Positions 5,487 to 11,803 of a stretch of 11,803 nucleotides of DNA are shown here, piece by piece (position 1 is the first letter of the stretch; each line of letters opens with the position of its first letter). A model generated the notes under the pieces. That model was not told the DNA's origin. It did no database searches and worked only from the letters and a program-made list of their open reading frames with translations. The stretch comes from Oscillospiraceae bacterium. Its GTDB lineage: Bacteria; Bacillota; Clostridia; Oscillospirales; Acutalibacteraceae. The translations under genes and the position numbers were made by a program. The DNA lies in NCBI GenBank assembly GCA_902797915.1, contig CADBUK010000202.1, positions 1 to 11,803 of the forward strand, given 5' to 3'.

Positions 5487-8400
5487 TCAACTGACCCGGG
5501 CTATCACGACGAAGACCTCGTTGCTAACGCTCTCGGTTGGGTTGAGTTAACAGACGACCAAACCTTGGCTGCCACGCTTGATTATCTTGACGATATTCTT
5601 GCAGGCGTAAATTTGCGCGTTGACGTTAACCTTAACTATGGTATTACCATTAAGATTGACGGTTATCTTGACAGTGTCAGCGGTGCTATCGACCTTGCTC
5701 GTCAGGCACAGAAGCTGATTGACGATAACTCAACGCTTATCGGTATGGCAGGCGACGCTAAGAATGTTACTCTTAAGCCGCTCGCAAGCCTTAGCTACAG
5801 CACATCTTCCGCCAATGCTACCAATGGTACCATCCAGTGCGGTAAGGACTACAGAGCTGTAAACAGCTCCAAGGAAATCCTTAAAGCCCTCCTCACAACA
5901 GTTTACAGATTAACTGCTAACTGGGGCGGCGGCGCTAACGGTATCGGTCAGAGCAAGGCTATCATCAGACAGGTGCTTTCAGGCAAACTCAGCCTTGGTA
6001 TCGTAGGCAACTTCGTTGACATTTACGATATTCTTAATGAGAACGTTCTCAAGGGCATTATCGGCGAAAAGCTGCCGAGCGACTACAAAAACAACATCGT
6101 TTTCAACGTTGTTTGCAAACTTTTAACAAACCTTACAGATTGGTACACCGATGAAGAGGCTGCCAATATGTACAATCAGGTTTCCGGTTATGAGCTTGAC
6201 ACTATGCTCTTCAAGGCTCTCAACGAGCAGCTTCTGAAGAAGATTAACGTTCAGGTTACATATTCGGACGGCACTAATTCCCAGAGCAGATTTGCAGAAG
6301 GTAATACAGATCCTCACTTGTTCTACACACCTGAAGGAAATGTTTACCTCTTCAAATATGATAATGCAGGTCACGACAATGCTGCAGATAAGGTTGATGA
6401 CGCTACCTTTGAGGCGGTAACAGACGCTAATCCTAACGGCTACCTGCTTACCACCAGCAATCTCTGGAACTTTGCTTTCTATGCTCTTAAAACCGCATGG
6501 AAGACCGTTCTTCAGCCGACCCTCGGTCTCCTTGACGCAGGTGTTAAGGATTATGATAACGGCTACCACAAGTGGTTCGTTAACAATGCAGGCAGAGCAT
6601 GGGATTACACAAACGTAGCTAACAACTACACCGCTGCTGACGTAACCGCATGGGCTGAAACAATGGTTGACGCTAACAACGAAGACTGGAATACAGCTAC
6701 TAAGGTTATGAACATTGTTTGTAACGAGCTTACAGGTTATGACAGAACTGTTAAGAACCCTGATGACCCGAGCTTTACCGACATCGAGTCCAGCAAGCTG
6801 TTCAACGAGCTTCGTTACAGCCCGCTTGTTGCTTACTTCTTTAACGATGCAACTAAGTTCACAACGGGTTATGAAAACTGGCTCGGCCAGAGCGCAGGTC
6901 AGTTCTCAACCGGTCCTATGAACGCAACTCTGGCTTGCACAGGCAGCCCGAATATTGACGCGTTTATGGCAACCGCGTTTAACGACTACGGCTCAATCCT
7001 TGGAGCTCTTAACGACTTCCTTGTAGCAGCAGTTAAGGACTTCCTTCCGGGCTTTGACGCTACAACTCTTACAACCTCAAACTCAGAGGATCCTGCTACA
7101 ATCGCAACAAACATCACAAACAACGCATGCAAGTTCTTACAGTACATCTGTGACGCAACTGACGCAAACATCCTTGCTGCTTTCTATAAAGCAGAGGGCG
7201 CTACCACAGCTCTTACCGAGACTAATATCGAGGAAGCTATGATTCCGTTCGTTATTGCTCTTATCGGTCAGAACTTCGGCGACATCAAGCAGATTCACAA
7301 TGAAGAGTGGGCACGCTGCAAGGACGCAGAGGCTGTTGCTTACGTAGTTCTCAAGGAATACCTTGCTTACGTACTTCCCGATAAGGATTACACAACTAAC
7401 GTAACAGTTCAGGACGGCGTTTACGTTGTTGATTTTGAGGATACGATTATCCCGATGTGCCGTGACGCTGTAGGTTATGTAATTGCTCAGTACGTTCCCG
7501 TAAAGGACGGCAACGGCGATTACTGGTCAATCTACAACGAAACCCAGATTGGCACTTATGACGAGCAGATTGCAGAAGGCACTGATATCTTCACACTGCT
7601 TAACTCTGTTGTTGACTACTATGGCGACGACAAGGGCGTTGCTTGCCTTATCGGCTGCGTTGATGCTAACGGCAAAACTAAGGTTTCAGACGCTAACACA
7701 ATCTGGCAGAATATTGACAATATTGTCAACCATTACTTCCCCGTACTCGGCGAGCTCCAGTACGGCACAACCGAAAAGGACGGCAAGTTCAATTCTTATG
7801 ACCTTATCTGGAACGATATTATCCAGGGCGTTCTTGATGTCGGCGAAACTAAGATTCACGAAAGCGGCCTTGGCGGCGTTTCAAACAGCATCTATCGTCT
7901 TGCAACAATCCTTTCTGCTCCGAGCCTCAAGACAAAGAGCATTATCAACGTTGCTTACGATTTGGTTGAAGACCTGTTAAACGGCGTTGCAGGCTCACTT
8001 CAGTCCTCACAGACCTACTATACTTATAATTTAATTCCTGATAATTCAGGTTCACATCCGTTCCACGATTTAATCCAGGTTGACGTTGTTACCGGTAATT
8101 CCGATAACGGCGATTATGACATTGGTGTAATCGGCAGACTTATATGTAATATTGTTGAGGCATTCAATGCCGGCGCACCCTCGTGTACCGATACAATGAC
8201 TCACGGTATGTGCTTCGCAATTCAGGCAGTTGCAAGCTTTGTTGACGGCTTCGTTCCTCAGCTGAATGACTTTACCGTTGGCGATGCGGATATTTCTATC
8301 AAAACTCCTGCTGCAACCGCTTACACTGCAGGTTCAACCATTACAAATACTATTACCGTTGCAAACCTTGCACAGGGTATTAACCGCTTCCTGCCTGACG

Positions 8401-11400
8401 GCAACGGCGGCGCAACCGAGCTTCCGCGCTCCTTCATCAAGATTGTAGGCGTAAGCGCAGATAAGGGCAGCTTCAGCTTCAGCGGCTACAGCTCAACCAG
8501 CTATATCGCTCCTGAGGATGATGTTGCAATTACCGTTTCCGGTTCACTTGCATCCAGCGAACTTACTAACAGCAAGGCTGTTGTAACCTTCACTGTTTCT
8601 TATCAGTTCGTTCAAAAGAACGGCGCTTCTTATCCGGGTTACTCAGACACCTATACTAAGGAAATCTACCTGTTTGTAACAGGCGAACCTGACTGGGAGT
8701 CCTTAACCTATAACAGTGATAACGCTAACGGATTTACCGAATCACTTTCAGCTAACGGCACAAACCCGAGGGTTGGTACTTATTCAACAATGTCCGCAAG
8801 ACTTGGCGAAAGCTGGGGTAAAACAATTCACGTTCAGTATCCGAATTCAATTGTAATCAAGACCTCAAAGCTTGAGAACATTGATTACACTGTATACGTT
8901 TTCAGAACCACAACTAACAGATCTGTTGATACAATCGTTGCTTCCAACAGCAACTTCGGCGGCACGGATTACTTTGCTGTAACCTGTGACCCGAAGACAG
9001 GTGCACTTACAAACTGCAACTTCTTCGATTACTATCAGTATGAGAAGGAACAGGTTGTTGACGATGATGGCAACCCCGTTGTTGACGGCGCAGGCAACCC
9101 TGTTTACGGTTATAAGTATGATGAGAACGGCGAAGCTATCGGCGCTTGGGTAACAACTGACCCGCAGACCAAGACAGGCGTTCTCAACAAGATTGCAAGC
9201 GATGACTTTGTAACCGATTATCGCTTCCACCAGGTATTTACACTTGATGAGATTAAGAGCGGCGTTAATTCTTGGACTCATAAGTCTGCAGGCGGCGATA
9301 TGGAAGAACAGAAAACATATAGCAGCCCAACCGTTTATGCTGACCAAAATGAAGATGGCACCTATAATGCGGTTTACATTCGGAAGGACAGCAACAATGC
9401 TTATAAAGGTCTTATTCAGTATCCTTCATATTCAGGATATGCGTCTGAGCAGGTAACTCCTTCCTCAGGTATCCAGGGTATCTTCGTTTCATTCGAAAAG
9501 CAGAGCAACCCGACACAGAATAAGACAGTTTCCTTCCTTAAGTGGGATGGCGAAACTCAGGTAACGGCTCAGGCAGCTAAAACAATGACCTATCAGATCA
9601 TTGCTTCTGAGCCGAGAACCGCTACTATTGTAACGGCTGTTGCCGATGAATCGGACGCTAACGACCTTACCGCAGCTTATGTAGATGCTGTTGACTTCCT
9701 TAACAGCTATGCTGCAAGCGATATGGCTGATTATGACGGCACTTCATCTGCAACCTACACCTACTTCAAGAACACCGTGCTTGAATCAGTTGCTGCTGCA
9801 AACCCGGCTATCACAACCGCAAATGCAACCGAGATTGGTTCAATCAAGGCAAATCTTGCAAACACCACCACAACAACTATGCCGTTTGGCGATAAGGCTT
9901 ATGCAACCGCAACAGCTACCGACCTTGACGGCGACAAGTTTGCTGAAATCAGGTCTAACAACTTTGTTAACAATGGTATTTACTACCAGACCAAGTACAC
10001 CACAAAGGGCGGCTCAACCGTTTATGCTAACCCGATTTATAACACCACTGCTCTTACAGACGCTGATGTTAATATGAACACAGTTGTAAGAACCTTCGAT
10101 TATAAGGGCGTTACTTACAATGTTTATGCAACCACAGCTACAGGCGTAGAGGTTGTTAAGATTAAGGGCGACGACGATGACGCTGCTGTATGGCACCTTG
10201 CTAACGCTCCTCTTATGGAGAAAGAGTGGACCAACACAGCAACCGCTCCTTATCAGATTGACACTGCAACTCAGCAGACAAATGATAAGAAGGAACTTCT
10301 GTTCACAGAAACCTCATTTGTTTACAGAGATGCTAACGCTAACAAGACATCTTCAACTTCAACCGTATTCCCGTGGGTAATCAAGATGGCTGATACTTAT
10401 TACGGCATTATTGATGACGCGGCTTCACGCGGTGATATGAAGATTGCTATTGATAAGCTTGCTTATGCTTCCGATATGGCTTACAAGCAGCTTAACTCAA
10501 CTAAGGCTCAGGATGTATTTAACGATGTAATGCTTCTCCGTGAAGGCCTCAACAATGTTAACTTCAACGTTGTTAAGTATGAGAAGATGGCTCAGCTCGG
10601 CCGCGAGGCAGAAAGCCTTATCAATGTTGATTACTATTGTGATTACTATATAACCACTTACGGCGGCGGCGATGACACAGGCGCTTCTCAGGAAACCGTT
10701 CTGTTCACCTGCCTCGGCTCACAGTTTGACGACCAGCTTGCAGCTTACAACGCTGCAAACGGCACAAGCTATAAGTCCAGCCAAGTTAAGTGGAAGATGC
10801 CGCTTGATGCAAACGGCAAGAATGATTACAGCCGCTGCGTTGTAACATCTAAGGCTACAAACTTTGCTCTTACAGAGGCTATCCGTCTTTACAATGTATA
10901 TCTTGCAAACGTAACCGAGCGCGGTTACATCGGCAACAAGCTTGTTGACGAAATCAGCTGCGCAGCTAACGGCAAGAATATTATTGACAGCTACAGCGAC
11001 GGCTACACCGCAATTGCTCCTTCAGCAATCACGGTTAACACTGCAAACGATTCTTACACCGTTGGCGGCGTTACCTACACCGCTGCAAGCAATAAGGACG
11101 GCGTAGAGTACACTGAGGAATCTTGGGGCGCATTCATTGACGCTCTTGACGCTGCTGTAACAGCAGTTGCTAACAGCGCAACCTATGAGCATAAGGACGC
11201 TGCTGCTTATGACGCAGCTGACAAGGATGATTACACGCTTCAGGTATCTGACGTTCATTCTATCAGAGCAGACCTTATGAAGGCTGAAAACAACCTTGTT
11301 GTTTATGTTCCTGAAGGTCCTACAGGCTACACCGTATCTGCTCTTGTTGGTTATCTTAAAGATCAGGCTGCAACCGCAGGCTTACAGGGCAGGAAAGAAA

Positions 11401-11803
11401 AGCTGCAGGATGTTGTTATCACGATTAAAGTAGACGGCGAAACCGTAACTGCTGATTACGATAATTCAACAGGCCGCTTTACCTTTAACAATGTTCCTGA
11501 CGGAATTTATGAAGCTAGCCTGACATACACCTATGGTCTGCCGAGAACGTTCAATATCGTTGTTAGCGGTGCTGACGTTATTTCAGACACCGTCATCGGT
11601 GTATTAGCATGCAACTTCAAGGTTGATAACTACATCAACGCAAACGACCTTAAACTGTTCAAGCCGCAGTCAGGTAAGAATAAGTCTAAGAACCCGACAG
11701 AGTATGCTGCAAACTGCTTTATGGATGTTAACGGCGATGACTACATCAACGCTAACGACCTTAAGATTTTCAAGGCATTCTCAGGTAAGAGCAAGTCTAA
11801 CTG
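5388..11803 (+). CDS. Giant secreted dockerin-bearing protein B, unknown function (last base(s) outside window)
   Basis: The frame has 2138 complete codons and ends in TG at the window edge, right after a dockerin, so a TGA stop one base further on is likely. Order of regions: signal peptide 1-33 (A-Y-A cleavage); helical, Leu/Asn/Asp-rich region to about 955, including an N-N-I-V-F-N helix leading to D-W-Y-T-D-E-E near 236-257; beta-rich Ig-like stretch about 960-1100; more beta-rich sequence with a G-N-P-V repeat at 1225-1254; helical pieces at about 1422-1497, 1678-1745 and 1908-1973 (FIVAR-like); beta-sandwich about 2008-2066; dockerin 2076-2138. No glycosidase, protease, lyase or esterase signature was recognised, which is unusual for a dockerin protein. 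Dockerins bind cohesins on scaffoldins, so attachment to a cell-surface or cellulosome-like complex is expected. What the large N-terminal part binds is unknown. It diverges from protein A and shares its style of composition. Confidence 0.9.
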   Translation, partial: MVKSKSFGKKLLALFLAVLMALSCFMGAITAYASTDPGYHDEDLVANALGWVELTDDQTLAATLDYLDDILAGVNLRVDVNLNYGITIKIDGYLDSVSGAIDLARQAQKLIDDNSTLIGMAGDAKNVTLKPLASLSYSTSSANATNGTIQCGKDYRAVNSSKEILKALLTTVYRLTANWGGGANGIGQSKAIIRQVLSGKLSLGIVGNFVDIYDILNENVLKGIIGEKLPSDYKNNIVFNVVCKLLTNLTDWYTDEEAANMYNQVSGYELDTMLFKALNEQLLKKINVQVTYSDGTNSQSRFAEGNTDPHLFYTPEGNVYLFKYDNAGHDNAADKVDDATFEAVTDANPNGYLLTTSNLWNFAFYALKTAWKTVLQPTLGLLDAGVKDYDNGYHKWFVNNAGRAWDYTNVANNYTAADVTAWAETMVDANNEDWNTATKVMNIVCNELTGYDRTVKNPDDPSFTDIESSKLFNELRYSPLVAYFFNDATKFTTGYENWLGQSAGQFSTGPMNATLACTGSPNIDAFMATAFNDYGSILGALNDFLVAAVKDFLPGFDATTLTTSNSEDPATIATNITNNACKFLQYICDATDANILAAFYKAEGATTALTETNIEEAMIPFVIALIGQNFGDIKQIHNEEWARCKDAEAVAYVVLKEYLAYVLPDKDYTTNVTVQDGVYVVDFEDTIIPMCRDAVGYVIAQYVPVKDGNGDYWSIYNETQIGTYDEQIAEGTDIFTLLNSVVDYYGDDKGVACLIGCVDANGKTKVSDANTIWQNIDNIVNHYFPVLGELQYGTTEKDGKFNSYDLIWNDIIQGVLDVGETKIHESGLGGVSNSIYRLATILSAPSLKTKSIINVAYDLVEDLLNGVAGSLQSSQTYYTYNLIPDNSGSHPFHDLIQVDVVTGNSDNGDYDIGVIGRLICNIVEAFNAGAPSCTDTMTHGMCFAIQAVASFVDGFVPQLNDFTVGDADISIKTPAATAYTAGSTITNTITVANLAQGINRFLPDGNGGATELPRSFIKIVGVSADKGSFSFSGYSSTSYIAPEDDVAITVSGSLASSELTNSKAVVTFTVSYQFVQKNGASYPGYSDTYTKEIYLFVTGEPDWESLTYNSDNANGFTESLSANGTNPRVGTYSTMSARLGESWGKTIHVQYPNSIVIKTSKLENIDYTVYVFRTTTNRSVDTIVASNSNFGGTDYFAVTCDPKTGALTNCNFFDYYQYEKEQVVDDDGNPVVDGAGNPVYGYKYDENGEAIGAWVTTDPQTKTGVLNKIASDDFVTDYRFHQVFTLDEIKSGVNSWTHKSAGGDMEEQKTYSSPTVYADQNEDGTYNAVYIRKDSNNAYKGLIQYPSYSGYASEQVTPSSGIQGIFVSFEKQSNPTQNKTVSFLKWDGETQVTAQAAKTMTYQIIASEPRTATIVTAVADESDANDLTAAYVDAVDFLNSYAASDMADYDGTSSATYTYFKNTVLESVAAANPAITTANATEIGSIKANLANTTTTTMPFGDKAYATATATDLDGDKFAEIRSNNFVNNGIYYQTKYTTKGGSTVYANPIYNTTALTDADVNMNTVVRTFDYKGVTYNVYATTATGVEVVKIKGDDDDAAVWHLANAPLMEKEWTNTATAPYQIDTATQQTNDKKELLFTETSFVYRDANANKTSSTSTVFPWVIKMADTYYGIIDDAASRGDMKIAIDKLAYASDMAYKQLNSTKAQDVFNDVMLLREGLNNVNFNVVKYEKMAQLGREAESLINVDYYCDYYITTYGGGDDTGASQETVLFTCLGSQFDDQLAAYNAANGTSYKSSQVKWKMPLDANGKNDYSRCVVTSKATNFALTEAIRLYNVYLANVTERGYIGNKLVDEISCAANGKNIIDSYSDGYTAIAPSAITVNTANDSYTVGGVTYTAASNKDGVEYTEESWGAFIDALDAAVTAVANSATYEHKDAAAYDAADKDDYTLQVSDVHSIRADLMKAENNLVVYVPEGPTGYTVSALVGYLKDQAATAGLQGRKEKLQDVVITIKVDGETVTADYDNSTGRFTFNNVPDGIYEASLTYTYGLPRTFNIVVSGADVISDTVIGVLACNFKVDNYINANDLKLFKPQSGKNKSKNPTEYAANCFMDVNGDDYINANDLKIFKAFSGKSKSN
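8265..8687 (+). other. Beta-rich, Ig-like region of protein B
   Basis: Residues about 960-1100 change from Leu/Asn helices to alternating Val/Thr/Ser strands, for example D-I-S-I-K-T-P near the start and V-T-F-T-V-S-Y and E-I-Y-L-F-V-T near the end. The pattern suggests a beta-sandwich, perhaps a binding or spacer domain. No specific family is recognised. Confidence 0.45.
9060..9149 (+). repeat. Short tandem D-G-N-P-V type repeat in protein B
   Basis: Residues 1225-1254 contain D-D-G-N-P-V, then G-A-G-N-P-V, then E-N-G-E-A-I, each followed by a short aromatic or acidic spacer. The Asp/Gly/Asn turns resemble surface-protein beta-turn repeats and could bind calcium, but that is only a guess. 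Confidence 0.5.
11109..11306 (+). other. FIVAR-like helical module of protein B
   Basis: Residues about 1908-1973. W-G-A-F-I-D-A-L-D-A-A-V begins one helix and L-M-K-A-E-N-N-L closes another, the pattern of FIVAR three-helix modules common in Gram-positive surface proteins. Similar but weaker helical stretches occur at about 1422-1497 and 1678-1745. The assignment rests on pattern recognition only. Confidence 0.45.
11409..11585 (+). other. Beta-sandwich before the dockerin (CnaB / carboxypeptidase-regulatory-like)
   Basis: Residues about 2008-2066 run V-V-I-T-I-K-V-D-G-E, then G-R-F-T-F-N-N-V-P-D-G-I-Y-E-A-S-L, then F-N-I-V-V-S-G. The G-x-F-x-F-x-x-V-P-x-G-x-Y core is typical of CnaB or carboxypeptidase regulatory-like domains, which often precede dockerins in Ruminococcus proteins and act as rigid spacers. 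Confidence 0.6.
11613..11801 (+). other. Dockerin type I domain of protein B
   Basis: Residues 2076-2138 hold two F-hand calcium loops each followed by a helix. The second loop, D2113-V-N-G-D-D-Y-I-N-A-N-D2124, has all expected ligands (positions 1, 3, 5, 9, 12). The first, N2076-F-K-V-D-N-Y-I-N-A-N-D2087, has Asn at position 1 and Lys at position 3, so its calcium binding is probably weakened. Both helices start L-K-x-F-K, and each repeat ends S-G-K-x-K-S. The domain should bind a cohesin outside the cell. Confidence 0.85.
11625..11801 (+). repeat. Imperfect DNA duplication encoding the two dockerin repeats
   Basis: Bases from 11625 and from 11736 (offset 111) match at about four of five positions over some 65 bases, from the Asp at loop position 5 to the S-G-K-x-K-S tail. 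The similarity extends past the calcium loop into the tail. Confidence 0.7.

Noticed and set aside
8865..9347. Long antisense frame (160 codons) opposite protein B, and similar ones elsewhere in both genes
   Set aside because: Expected from strong codon bias of the real genes; no start signals, and no protein-like features of their own.
1..11803. CRISPR array, tRNA, rRNA, insertion sequence or prophage gene
   Set aside because: None of the corresponding repeats, conserved RNA sequences or transposase/integrase motifs was seen.

Overview
The window is almost entirely two very long, divergently oriented reading frames separated by an AT-rich gap of 911 bases. The minus-strand frame starts at 4476 and runs off the left edge with 1492 codons and no stop. 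The plus-strand frame starts at 5388 and runs to the right edge: 2138 complete codons, then the bases TG, so a TGA stop could lie one base outside the window. Both proteins begin with a typical Gram-positive Sec signal peptide. Both are built mostly of Ala/Leu/Ile/Val/Asn/Asp-rich, probably helical modules without a recognisable catalytic motif. The plus-strand protein ends in a beta-rich domain followed by a two-repeat dockerin type I module, so it is probably docked onto a cohesin-bearing surface or cellulosome-like scaffold.

Dockerin tails, strong Shine-Dalgarno sequences, signal-peptide style and codon choice (GGC, CTT, AAC, GAC and GCT/GCA favoured) point to a Clostridia member, most likely a gut or rumen Ruminococcus-like bacterium (Oscillospiraceae sensu lato). 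This is inference; no taxonomic marker gene is present.

Layout: 1-4476, giant secreted protein A (minus, 3' end missing). 4477-5387, shared regulatory region. 5388-11803, giant secreted dockerin protein B (plus). No tRNA, rRNA, CRISPR array, transposase or phage gene was seen.

The regulatory region is the most interesting part. It holds one near-consensus sigma-A promoter for each gene: TTGACA-17-TATAAA for the minus gene and TTGACA-17-TTTAAT for the plus gene. Each leaves a leader of roughly 150-170 nucleotides. Five copies of the palindrome TTGTNNACAA lie in this gap and bracket both promoters. Four copies of ACAATATRT, a repeated GGCACAAGTG element and several inverted repeats are also present. 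The simplest reading is a co-regulated pair of giant extracellular proteins under a common transcription factor of unknown identity. The proteins' function cannot be read from sequence; adhesion, scaffolding or substrate binding at the cell surface are the plausible roles.
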